64,000 nucleotides of DNA from Cypionkella psychrotolerans (GTDB taxonomy: Bacteria; Pseudomonadota; Alphaproteobacteria; Rhodobacterales; Rhodobacteraceae), in contig NZ_LGIC01000088.1 of NCBI RefSeq assembly GCF_001294535.1, forward strand, positions 106,378 through 170,377, given 5' to 3'. The notes beneath the pieces are model-generated. The model searched no databases, was not told where the DNA came from, and was given only the letters and a program-made list of their open reading frames with translations. Positions within the stretch are counted from its first letter, which is position 1. Every line of letters begins with the position of its first letter. The position numbers and the translations under genes are program-made. Below are positions 44,416 to 51,691 of this stretch, piece after piece.

Positions 44416-44747
44416 TGCGGATGCACCTGATCCAAGAGCCGGGTGATCTGCCGCTCGATCACGATCAGTCGCAGATGGGCACCGATCATGCGAATGTCAT
44501 TTGCACAGGCAAAACCCCTCGCGATGCGGTCGAGAGCCAGATGGATGGTTTGCAGTTTTTCGATCAGCCGGACGATAAGATCCGGTTGTATCGGCGGGTT
44601 GCCTGCCATCCTATGCCGGGTCAAATAACGGGAAACGGACAGGTAGGCCTGCTCTGCCTTAACCTTGATTGCGGCCCAGGTTCTGTCGTCAACATAGATT
44701 TCTCGCCCTTTGGCTTTTTCTGAATCTGCTTTGCGTGGTCTTGCCAT
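44412..44747 (-). CDS. mobC: MobC-like relaxosome accessory protein
   Basis: The 111-residue basic protein starts MARPRKADSEKAKGREIYVDD and has a short beta strand plus two helices (residues ~18-50), the ribbon-helix-helix type of DNA-binding domain seen in MobC/relaxosome proteins, then a helical tail. The stop overlaps the relaxase start (ATGA at 44412-44415). Such proteins bind near oriT and assist strand opening. The oriT would be expected just upstream, in 44748-45031. Confidence 0.75.
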   Translation of the reverse strand: MARPRKADSEKAKGREIYVDDRTWAAIKVKAEQAYLSVSRYLTRHRMAGNPPIQPDLIVRLIEKLQTIHLALDRIARGFACANDIRMIGAHLRLIVIERQITRLLDQVHPQ

Positions 44748-45031
44748 CGGTCATCCATTTCCTGTGCCCAACTGCGCCAACTGGGGTTTACACCCGGTGT
44801 GCGAGGAGCCTTGATTAACAGAGAGTCGCCGACTTCAGTTAAAACCCAAAATGGTTTAAGCAATGGCTCGATAATAGAAAAATGACCACTTGGTCCTATC
44901 GCTTCGACATTCTAAAAAGCAGGCGAAGACAGGATCCGAAGAAAAGGGCATGGCAATTTTGAAAGTGTTTCCACATGTCGCTGTCCGGATGCTATTTGGA
45001 AAATAGAGGATCGACATGTGCAAGTGCCTTG
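44748..45031. other. Region upstream of mobC, possible oriT remnant
   Basis: About 280 bp, AT-richer than its surroundings. A short palindrome ACACC-C-GGTGT lies near 44790-44805, and the region is cut by the IS5-family element at 45032. Its place upstream of mobC is where oriT normally lies, but I cannot recognise a nic sequence. Confidence 0.35.
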
Positions 45032-46077
45032 GGCTCTGTTGCATAAATCAGCCCCGGGACGAGTTGCGCCTTTCCTTGGATAGCCTCATCCCACGCGTTG
45101 AGTTTGGGGCGTTCCAATCGCCGTGAAGCGGTTCAGGATTGCGGCCCTGATCTGTATCTCGGCCACCTGCCTGTCGAAGTCGCGCGCCATCACGCGTTCT
45201 CCGAGCAGCTTGAAGCACCGCACTTTGTTTCGATCAGGCTTCGTCGGTGGCAGCCGCTCCACCGCCTGCAGATCGTGCGGCCAAGGCGGCGGGTGGCACG
45301 GACAGTTTCATTCCTGGCCTGCGCGCCCGGTGTGTTCTCCAGCCATGGCCGTGCATTCTTGCGCGCGGGAATGTCGGCACAGGCGCTGCGCGCCGCGATG
45401 GCGGCGTGGCACGCCCGGGTGTCATAAGCACCATCGGCGCTCACCTTGCCGATGGGCTGATCAGTGGGGATCTGGTTCAGCAATTCGGGCAGCATTGGCG
45501 CATCCCCAACCCAGCTACCGGTCACCTCGATGGCGCGGATCTCCAGCGTATCTGCGTCAATCCCTAGGTGAACCTTGCGCCATTGGCGTGGCTTGGAGAG
45601 CCCATGTTTCTTGGCGAACCACGCGGCTTCGCCTTCGGCCTTGATCCCGGTGCTGTCAATCAAGAGGTGCAGCGCACCTGTGCTTGGCCGGTAGGGAATG
45701 GCGACATCCAGACCCTACCGGCGACGGGACAGCGTGCCGAAATCCGGCACTGGCCAATCCAGGCCGGCCAGTTCCAGCAGGCTTGCAATCAGCCCTGTGC
45801 TTGCCGCAGCGGTAGGCCAAACAGCGCCTTTAACGTGAGACAGGCTTGGATCGCGGCATCGGTAAAGGTGGCCGAGCAACCGCGCTTGCCGCTCGGGACA
45901 GCCAGCCAATCCGTCTCAGGATCGAACCAGACCAGCAGCGACCCGCGCCGCTTGAGAGCTGCGTTGTAGCTGCGCCAGTTCGTCGTGCGGTATGCCGGAG
46001 GTGTGGGTTTGCTCATCCATGACGACTAACACCTGGAAGTCGTGCAGGGAATCCGTCGCGATTTGTGCAACAGAGCC
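45032..46077 (-). mobile_element. Decayed IS5-family insertion sequence
   Basis: A 1,046-bp element is bounded by inverted repeats GGCTCTGTTGCATAAATC (45032-45049) and, reversed, GGCTCTGTTGCACAAATC (46060-46077), with one mismatch. It carries one leftward transposase gene broken by mutations. No target duplication is obvious in the flanks. It stands between the mobilisation block and the catabolic island. Confidence 0.85.
45086..46016 (-). pseudogene. IS5-family transposase (DDE), inactivated
   Basis: Starting MSKPTPPAYRTTNWRSYN, the protein is clearly an IS5-group transposase. DDE-domain segments include LIDSTGIKAEGEAAW, VSADGAYDTRACH and, after a shift, FKLLGERVMARDFDRQ. Three lesions are visible: a frameshift near 45796-45803, an in-frame TAG at 45715-45717 (probably from CAG), and a frameshift near 45221-45224. 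It cannot make an active enzyme. Confidence 0.85.
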
Positions 46078-46155
46078 ACTGTTGCACGCTGTTTTACAGG
46101 CACAAGATTTATCGCTCCTCACGACCGCGCTTTCCTCCAAGTGCAGAAATTATTC

Positions 46156-46182
46156 TTGACGCAAAGTTGTTAGTATGCGAAC
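46156..46182 (+). promoter_or_regulatory. Putative operator upstream of the ferredoxin reductase operon
   Basis: TTAGT-ATG-CGAAC at 46170-46182 matches, in reverse orientation, GTTCG-TTC-ACTAA at 56855-56867 before the Rieske gene. A -35-like TTGACG lies at 46156-46161, but I cannot place a good -10. It is probably a binding site for one of the island's MarR proteins. Confidence 0.45.
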
Positions 46183-46210
46183 AAATAGTCAGCAAGCTAG
46201 CGAGGTGCAC

Positions 46211-47020
46211 ATGAACGTTTCTATGCTGCCGGGTACGTCATTCCCGATTCCTGACGGAGTCTTTGCCGAGCGCGTGACCTTGGTGGAGCACTATAATGAT
46301 CGCTTGTTCCGCTTTCGCATCACCCGTCCGGCCTCGTTCCGGTTTCGCTCCGGTGAATTCGTGATGATCGGGCTTCCAAACAGTGATCGTCCGGTTTATC
46401 GCGCCTATTCTATCGCCAGCCCCTCTTGGGACGACGAAATCGAGTTCTATTCGATCAAGGTCCCCGATGGGCCTCTGACCGAGCATCTTCAGAAAATCCA
46501 ATCCGGTGACACGGTTCTCCTGCGCAAGAAGGCTACCGGCACGCTGGTCAATGACGCGCTGCTTGCGGGGCGACGCCTTTACATGTTCGCGACTGGCACC
46601 GGCATCGCACCATTCGCCAGCCTTATCCGCGATCCAGAAACCTATGAGAAATTCGAGCAGGTCATCCTGTGCCATACCTGCCGCGATGTAGAAGAACTTG
46701 CCTACGGCAAGCAGATCGTAGCCGCTCTGCCCTCGGATGAGATCGTGGGTGAAATGGCGCGCGGTCGATTGCTTCACTACACCACGGTTACGCGCGAAGA
46801 CTATCCTTGCAGAGGGCGTCAGACCGATCTGATGGCATCGGGCAAGCTCTTTGCCGATCTCGGCGTGTCGCCGATCCATCCCGAAACGGACCGGGGAATG
46901 ATTTGCGGATCGATGGCTATGCTGCGTGATACCAAAGCGGCACTAGAGGCTTTCGATCTTGTCGAGGGCAGCAACAATGCTCCCGCGACTTTCGTTGTCG
47001 AACGTGCCTTCGTCGACTGA
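46211..47020 (+). CDS. fpr: Ferredoxin-NADP+ reductase (Fpr type)
   Basis: The ATG at 46211 follows GAGGTG and gives 269 residues. FAD-binding motif RAYSIASP (R-x-Y-S) at about residues 65-72, NADP-binding ATGTGIAPFASLIRDP and the C-terminal FVVERAFVD (the alphaproteobacterial/bacterial Fpr ending) are present. It transfers electrons between NADPH and ferredoxin or flavodoxin. As first gene of the island operon it probably feeds the Fe-S reductase encoded next and/or FdxA at 56311. A housekeeping fpr elsewhere is likely, so this copy is pathway-specific. Confidence 0.88.
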   Translation: MNVSMLPGTSFPIPDGVFAERVTLVEHYNDRLFRFRITRPASFRFRSGEFVMIGLPNSDRPVYRAYSIASPSWDDEIEFYSIKVPDGPLTEHLQKIQSGDTVLLRKKATGTLVNDALLAGRRLYMFATGTGIAPFASLIRDPETYEKFEQVILCHTCRDVEELAYGKQIVAALPSDEIVGEMARGRLLHYTTVTREDYPCRGRQTDLMASGKLFADLGVSPIHPETDRGMICGSMAMLRDTKAALEAFDLVEGSNNAPATFVVERAFVD

Positions 47021-47049
47021 ATCCACCCCACCCGCGCGAGTATAATCCC

Positions 47050-48546
47050 ATGGCCGAAGCCGCCGACCCCTCCAGCAAGATCCGCTGTGACGCATGTCCG
47101 GTCATGTGTTACATCGCCGATGGCAATGCTGGTGCCTGCGACCGATATGCCAATCATGCTGGCACGCTGGTCCGGCTTGATCCGATCACCATTCTTCAGT
47201 CGGGTGCGCCCTCAGTGGCTTTCCTTGGATCCGACGCTGATCCGGCGGACTGGAACGGCGACATCATCCGCGGCGACCGGACGTTCCTGACCGCAGTTGG
47301 TGCGGGCACGACCTATCCCGATTATAAACCCGCCCCCTTCATCGTCAGTCAGTCCGTGCAGGGTGCGGACATGATCACCGTCGTGACGGAAGGGATTTTC
47401 AGCTATTGCGGCGTGAAGGTGAAAATCGACACCGACCGCCATATCGGCGACGAGTGCGCCGTTATCCGCGTCGACGGCGAACCGATCGGGCATGTTATGA
47501 CCGGGGAATATGGCTCGCGGATGTTGTCGCTGGGCGGCGTGGACCACCTGACCGGCGGATCGAAGAAAGAAGGCCGTGTCACCTGTGACGCTCTTTTGCG
47601 GTTGTGCAATCGTGCGGCCGTTGAGTTGTCCATCGACGATGGCGTCACCATCGTGGTGCAGGCGGGCAAGCCGCCAATCATCAACGGCGTGCCCGAGCGG
47701 CTGATGCGTGTCGGTTGCGGCTCTGCAACGATTGGGATCTTTGCCAAACAATGGGCGGATCTTGTCGACGAGGTCGTTGTGGTCGACGACCATATCACCG
47801 GGGTGCTTTCAGAGCATCAGGCCGGGAAATTGCTGGATGTCCGTCCAACGGGCATTCGGCTGAAGGGCCGGCGCTCTACTCCCGGACGCTACTTTCAGGT
47901 GGCGGACTCGGGCGATGGCTGGGGCGGCACCAGCATCAAGGACGCGCTAGAAATCCTCAATCCCTTCGATCTAAAGGTTGCATGGCCGGGCCTGCGGCTT
48001 TTGATGGTCTCGACCACCGGAGAGCAGTGGGCCTATTACGAACTTGACGACACGCTGGTGCCGCGTCCGGCAGAGGCCCCCGCGGCTATTCAGGCGACGG
48101 CAGAGCGGATTGCGGAAAATTGCGAACCCTCGGTCTGCTCGGTGCTGTTCATGGGCGGCGCTGGTGGCTCGCTGCGGGCGGGCGTAACCGAGAATCCGGT
48201 GCGGCTGACGCGATCGATCAAGGAGGCCTTGACGCATGTCACTTGCGGCGGCGCCGAAACCTACATTTGGCCGGGCGGCGGGATCACCGTCATGGTTGAT
48301 GTGCTGGACATGCCGGAAAACTCGTTCGGATATGTGCCGACGCCAGCGTTGGTTGCCCCTATCGAGTTTACGCTGTTACGCCAAGATTACGCCGAGATGG
48401 GCGGACATGTTTCGCAGATCATCCCGATCGAAGACGTGCCGCGAAATGGCTTGCGCCGGGTGCGGCACGATCCGTCTGCACAGCATCCCCATGATGCGCA
48501 GAATTTTCGCTGGCATCGGCTTGGCGACAAAGACGAGGCCGGATGA
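47050..48546 (+). CDS. 6-hydroxynicotinate reductase-like Fe-S protein
   Basis: This 498-residue protein starts with a cysteine cluster Cys13-x2-Cys16-x3-Cys20-x9-Cys30 (RCDACPVMCYIADG), suited to a [4Fe-4S] centre. Further glycine-rich blocks follow (TEGIFSYCGVKVKID, GGSKKEGRVTC, CGGAETYIWPGGGITVMVD). I assign it by memory to the group annotated as 6-hydroxynicotinate reductase, which reduces a hydroxypyridine ring with ferredoxin-type electrons. The upstream ferredoxin reductase is a logical electron source. The exact ring substrate is not known, and annotation of this family rests on few characterised members. The next gene follows at 48637 with a 33-codon ORF in the gap. Confidence 0.6.
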   Translation: MAEAADPSSKIRCDACPVMCYIADGNAGACDRYANHAGTLVRLDPITILQSGAPSVAFLGSDADPADWNGDIIRGDRTFLTAVGAGTTYPDYKPAPFIVSQSVQGADMITVVTEGIFSYCGVKVKIDTDRHIGDECAVIRVDGEPIGHVMTGEYGSRMLSLGGVDHLTGGSKKEGRVTCDALLRLCNRAAVELSIDDGVTIVVQAGKPPIINGVPERLMRVGCGSATIGIFAKQWADLVDEVVVVDDHITGVLSEHQAGKLLDVRPTGIRLKGRRSTPGRYFQVADSGDGWGGTSIKDALEILNPFDLKVAWPGLRLLMVSTTGEQWAYYELDDTLVPRPAEAPAAIQATAERIAENCEPSVCSVLFMGGAGGSLRAGVTENPVRLTRSIKEALTHVTCGGAETYIWPGGGITVMVDVLDMPENSFGYVPTPALVAPIEFTLLRQDYAEMGGHVSQIIPIEDVPRNGLRRVRHDPSAQHPHDAQNFRWHRLGDKDEAG

Positions 48547-48644
48547 CACCCGGCGCCGCGCTGTTCTTGCGGCGACGGAACGTGGCGGTCGGGCAGAACG
48601 AATTTTGTTTGATATCATCTGTGAAGGAGGCTGAACTTGCCTGA
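48543..48644 (+). CDS. Candidate 33-residue small ORF between reductase and AA_synth genes
   Basis: The ATG at 48543 overlaps the reductase stop (ATGA), and the frame runs to a TGA at 48642-48644, just inside the next gene. The product begins MTPGAALFLRRRNVAVGQNE. It fills the otherwise unusual 90-bp gap in a tightly packed operon and ends over the TTG start of the next gene, so it may be translated. It has no recognised homologue. Confidence 0.35.
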   Translation: MTPGAALFLRRRNVAVGQNEFCLISSVKEAELA

Positions 48645-49221
48645 AGTACGCATTCGGAAGATCGCAACTGTGGTCGAGGAAATCAGACATGAGGGCGGAC
48701 CGCTGGCCAGCGTTCCCTTGTTGCGCGGCGCGGCGATGGCGGTCATCGAAAATCCCTTTGCCGGTCGCTATGTCGAAGAGATTCAGCCTTTCATGGAAGA
48801 CTTGAAGCCGCTGGGCCTAGAGCTCGCCAACCGGCTTCTGGCCGTACTTGGCGGCGATGCCAGCAAGATCGAAGGCTATGGCAAAGGCGCCATCGTCGGC
48901 GCGGGCGGCGAGCTTGAACATGGCGCGCTTTGGCATGCGCCGGGCGGCTATGCGATGCGTGAGGCCCTTGGCGGTGCCAAGGCCATCGTTGCCTCGACCA
49001 AAAAAGTGGGCGGCGTCGGGGCGCGGCTCGACATTCCGATCACGCATATTCATGCCTCGTATGTGCGCAGCCATTTCGACTCTATGGAGATCGGGCTTTC
49101 CGACGGGCCGCGGGCGAATGAAATACTTGTCGCCCTCGTTATGACGACAGGACCGCGCGTGCACAGCCGGTCTGGCGGTTTTACCACCGCCGAGATCATC
49201 GGCGAGGATGGTCTGCGATGA
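48637..49221 (+). CDS. AA_synth/DUF1185-family protein, first copy
   Basis: The start is a TTG at 48637 with GGAGG seven bases upstream. The 194-residue protein belongs to PF06684 (amino acid synthesis, formerly DUF1185), whose known structures have a chorismate-mutase/YjgF-like fold. Blocks shared with the next gene are NPFAGRYVEE, YGKGAIVGAGGELEHGA, YVRSHFDSMEIGLSDGPRA and a C-terminal GEDGLR. No biochemical role is established. The fold resembles that of ring-opening amidohydrolases such as barbiturase, so a role in ring or amide chemistry is an attractive guess. It overlaps the second copy by four bases. Confidence 0.82.
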   Translation: MPEVRIRKIATVVEEIRHEGGPLASVPLLRGAAMAVIENPFAGRYVEEIQPFMEDLKPLGLELANRLLAVLGGDASKIEGYGKGAIVGAGGELEHGALWHAPGGYAMREALGGAKAIVASTKKVGGVGARLDIPITHIHASYVRSHFDSMEIGLSDGPRANEILVALVMTTGPRVHSRSGGFTTAEIIGEDGLR

Positions 49222-49802
49222 AGTGCGAAATTAGGAAGATCGCCGTATGGGTCGAAGAAACCCAGCGTGAGATGGGGCAGCAACTTGCCCATCCCACCCG
49301 CAAGGCAGTGGCGGTTGCGGTCATTGCCAATCCGTTCGCCGGACGGTTTGTCGAGGATCTCTCTGCCCTAATGGATATCGGGGCCGAGCTTGGTGGCTTG
49401 CTGGGCGCGCGCTGCGTGGCGGCGCTGGGCATCGCGCCGGATGACGCGCAGAGCTATGGCAAGGCGGCAATGGTTGGCGAAGCGGGTGAGTTGGAACATG
49501 CTGCCGCAATCCTGCACCCCAAACTTGGCGCACCATTGCGGGTTGCCGTCGGCAAAGGTGCCGCCCTTGTTCCGTCTTCGAAGAAGATGGGCAGCGTTGG
49601 CCAAGTGCTTGACGTGCCGCTCGGACACAAGGATGCGGCCTATGTCAGAAGCCATTTCGACGGCATCGAAGTGCGCTTGAACGATGCGCCGCGCGCGGGC
49701 GAAATTATGGTCGCCGTCGCGGTCACCGACAGCGGCCGCCCTCTCGCCCGGGTTGGTGGATTGACGCATGATCAGGTCGAAGGCAAAGACGGCCTTCGCT
49801 GA
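49218..49802 (+). CDS. AA_synth/DUF1185-family protein, second copy
   Basis: This 194-residue paralogue is the same length as the gene before it. It keeps NPFAGRFVED, YGKAAMVGEAGELEHAA, YVRSHFDGIEVRLNDAPRA and GKDGLR but has diverged elsewhere, which suggests a heteromeric complex rather than simple redundancy. Its start overlaps the previous stop (ATGA). Its own stop lies inside the long bidirectional terminator stem. It is the last gene of the 46211-49802 operon. Confidence 0.82.
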   Translation: MKCEIRKIAVWVEETQREMGQQLAHPTRKAVAVAVIANPFAGRFVEDLSALMDIGAELGGLLGARCVAALGIAPDDAQSYGKAAMVGEAGELEHAAAILHPKLGAPLRVAVGKGAALVPSSKKMGSVGQVLDVPLGHKDAAYVRSHFDGIEVRLNDAPRAGEIMVAVAVTDSGRPLARVGGLTHDQVEGKDGLR

Positions 49803-49838
49803 ATAAAGCCTCCCCGCCCGTGCGGGGAGGCTTTATTC
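49801..49838. terminator. Bidirectional intrinsic terminator
   Basis: A perfect 17-bp inverted repeat (GAATAAAGCCTCCCCGC / GCGGGGAGGCTTTATTC) with a CCGT loop. Both flanking stop codons, of the AA_synth gene (TGA 49800-49802) and of the leftward MarR gene (TAA 49835-49833), lie in the stem. The A/T-rich stem ends supply the U-run in both directions. Confidence 0.9.
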
Positions 49839-50270
49839 GATGAGTTTGTCCAACAATGACAGTAATTGCTGCTCTTCGCGTTTGCTCAGCCGCCGCGTTG
49901 TCAACTTCGAGATATTGCGGGCGCTGACTATGGCAGAAACCAGAAAAGCGGATCCTTCCTCGGTAAGCGAAACATCTAGGCGCCTGAGATCTGTCTTTGA
50001 TGGATGTGTCTGGACGAAGCTCCGCTTTTTCAGACGGTCAATAACTCCCTTGACGGTTGCGGCATCGCTCGCCACCTGCCTGCCAAGTTCGTTCTGCGAC
50101 ACCGACCCGCATTCGTGCAGTTTCCAGAGCAAAGAAAACTGCGTCGGCGTCACGTCGGGAAGAGTCAGCGCAAAGGTTTCGGCGTGCTTCTGATGGGCGA
50201 GGCGCAGCTTGAACCCGATCTGATCTTCAAGGACGTAATCGGACGCCGAATCGCTGGAGAAGTCATTCAT
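49833..50270 (-). CDS. MarR-family regulator 1
   Basis: The 145-residue protein has the winged helix-turn-helix of MarR (SQNELGRQVASDAATVKGVIDRLKKRSF at ~residues 57-85) with the wing DLRRLDVSLTEEG. MarR proteins usually repress catabolic genes and release DNA on binding an aromatic ligand. It is convergent with the AA_synth operon across a shared terminator and lies 119 bp from a second marR gene on the same strand. The two probably control the TTAGT-type operators in this island. Confidence 0.88.
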   Translation of the reverse strand: MNDFSSDSASDYVLEDQIGFKLRLAHQKHAETFALTLPDVTPTQFSLLWKLHECGSVSQNELGRQVASDAATVKGVIDRLKKRSFVQTHPSKTDLRRLDVSLTEEGSAFLVSAIVSARNISKLTTRRLSKREEQQLLSLLDKLIE

Positions 50271-50389
50271 TATCTTGACCTGTCACATTTCTGATCCGGT
50301 CGAACGTTCATATTGGGTGGCCTTTTGTGCGCAGCTCGCAGCGTATCTGTGGCTAAAGGCTAAGTGCAACTTGTCAGCTTGCCGCGACA

Positions 50390-50917
50390 TCAGTCGGACC
50401 GATGCGCCAAGATCAATCGGTCAAGCAGATCAAGCAGATGTTCGCGGTCTGGTACACTAAGCGGCGCAAGAACCTGTTCGGAAACCAGATGCGCCTGCGA
50501 GCGCAGGTTTTCGGCCAATGTCTTGCCTTCTGGCGTAAGGCTGATCACCCGGAACCGTTTGTCATCTTCTGCCACCGCCACATCGACCAGCTTGCGGCTT
50601 GTCAGTCGTTTTAAGACACCGTTAAGCGTCGGCATATCCATGGCCGTCTGCAGTGCCAGTTCAGACTGCGCCATCCCGGGGCGAACCCACAGAGCAGAAA
50701 GGACAGCAAACTGCCCGGTGGTCACTTTTGATGACCCGATCTGCGCCCCAAGAACGTCAGAAAAAATCTCAACCGCGATCTGATTCGCAACGCGAAGCCG
50801 ATACCCAATCTGCGCGTGCAGATCGTAATCTTGTCCGATTATCTCAGTCGACTCGTTTTTACTGCCGTCCTGTTGCCAAAAACTGTCGTTGATTTCTACG
50901 GGTTCGATTTTCTGCAT
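50390..50917 (-). CDS. MarR-family regulator 2
   Basis: This 175-residue MarR protein has an N-terminal extension of about 30 residues before the dimerisation helices. The HTH is SELALQTAMDMPTLNGVLKRLTSRKL and the wing is DDKRFRVISLTPEG. It is similar in plan to regulator 1, and the two look like duplicates. Its start is 39 bp from the divergent promoter at 50957-50985 that carries a TTAGT-AC-ACTAA palindrome, so autoregulation and control of the hydrolase/importer operon are likely. Confidence 0.88.
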   Translation of the reverse strand: MQKIEPVEINDSFWQQDGSKNESTEIIGQDYDLHAQIGYRLRVANQIAVEIFSDVLGAQIGSSKVTTGQFAVLSALWVRPGMAQSELALQTAMDMPTLNGVLKRLTSRKLVDVAVAEDDKRFRVISLTPEGKTLAENLRSQAHLVSEQVLAPLSVPDREHLLDLLDRLILAHRSD

Positions 50918-50956
50918 TTTTTATACGTCTTTCCTGCGCATATGATAACCGCGGCG

Positions 50957-50985
50957 TTGACACTTAGTACACTAAGCAATAGCCT
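50957..50985 (+). promoter_or_regulatory. Promoter with MarR-type operator, hydrolase/importer operon
   Basis: TTGACA (50957-50962), a 17-bp spacer and TAGCCT (50980-50985) form a sigma-70-like promoter. The spacer contains the inverted repeat CTTAG-TACA-CTAAG (50963-50976), also readable as TTAGT-AC-ACTAA. A protein bound there would block RNA polymerase, as expected for MarR repression. Confidence 0.7.
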
Positions 50986-51017
50986 GATTCCATCATAGAA
51001 TAGCTTTGGAGTGTAGT

Positions 51018-51662
51018 ATGGTTCACTTCTCTGCCTACCACGAAACGGCTTCGGAAATCGCTATCAGGCCGACATCCACGGCTGTTCTCGTCATCGATAT
51101 GCTTGCTGACTTTTGCCTTCCCGGCGGAGCAATGGTGCTGCCCGGTTATGAGGCACTCGTTGGGCCGCAAAACGAGGTGATCCGGGCGCTGCGCAATGCT
51201 GGTGCCGTTATTGTATTTATCGTCGATGCACATCGCCCACAGGCCAGAAGAGACCGCGAATTTCTGAAGAGGATGCCTCACTGTATTGAGGGCACGCCCG
51301 GCGTGCAGGTCATTCCAGAGCTTGATCAATCTCCTTCGGACATCACGGTTATAAAGCGTCGCTATTCCGGGTTCTTCAATACGGACCTCGACGTAACGCT
51401 GCGTGATATGATGGTGGATACCGTCATTGTCATGGGTGTCGTTACCAACATTTGTGTGCGCTCGACGGTCCATGACGCATTCTTTCACGGCTACACCGTA
51501 ATCGTGCCCCAAGACTGCTGCGCGGCGACCGGTCCTCGTGAGCAAGCCTCGACACTCCACGATATCTCGACCCACTTCGGGGTCGTCAGTGATGCCCGCA
51601 GTATCGTGGAAAGCATTTGCACATGTAAACCTCTGCCCGTTCAGGACGGCAACAGTTTCTAA
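51018..51662 (+). CDS. Isochorismatase-fold cysteine hydrolase 1
   Basis: The ATG at 51018 (after GGAG) gives 214 residues. The catalytic triad of the family is visible: Asp in VLVIDMLADF (about 27), Lys in VIKRRYSGFFNT and Cys146 in VTNICVRSTVHDA. Family members hydrolyse amides or ureido compounds (N-carbamoylsarcosine amidase, maleamate amidase, ureidoacrylate amidase, biuret hydrolase). It is the first gene of the importer operon, so it probably acts on an amide intermediate of the imported compound. The specific substrate cannot be assigned. Confidence 0.85.
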   Translation: MVHFSAYHETASEIAIRPTSTAVLVIDMLADFCLPGGAMVLPGYEALVGPQNEVIRALRNAGAVIVFIVDAHRPQARRDREFLKRMPHCIEGTPGVQVIPELDQSPSDITVIKRRYSGFFNTDLDVTLRDMMVDTVIVMGVVTNICVRSTVHDAFFHGYTVIVPQDCCAATGPREQASTLHDISTHFGVVSDARSIVESICTCKPLPVQDGNSF

Positions 51663-51691
51663 ATAAACAAAAACCACAACAGGGTGAGAAA

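Noticed and set aside
44621..44863. 80-codon leftward frame overlapping the start of mobC
   Set aside because: It overlaps mobC in another frame and has no features of a protein; mobC is clearly the real gene.
45023..46086. Target-site duplication of the left IS5-family element
   Set aside because: Comparing the bases next to both ends I found no matching direct repeat, so none is claimed.
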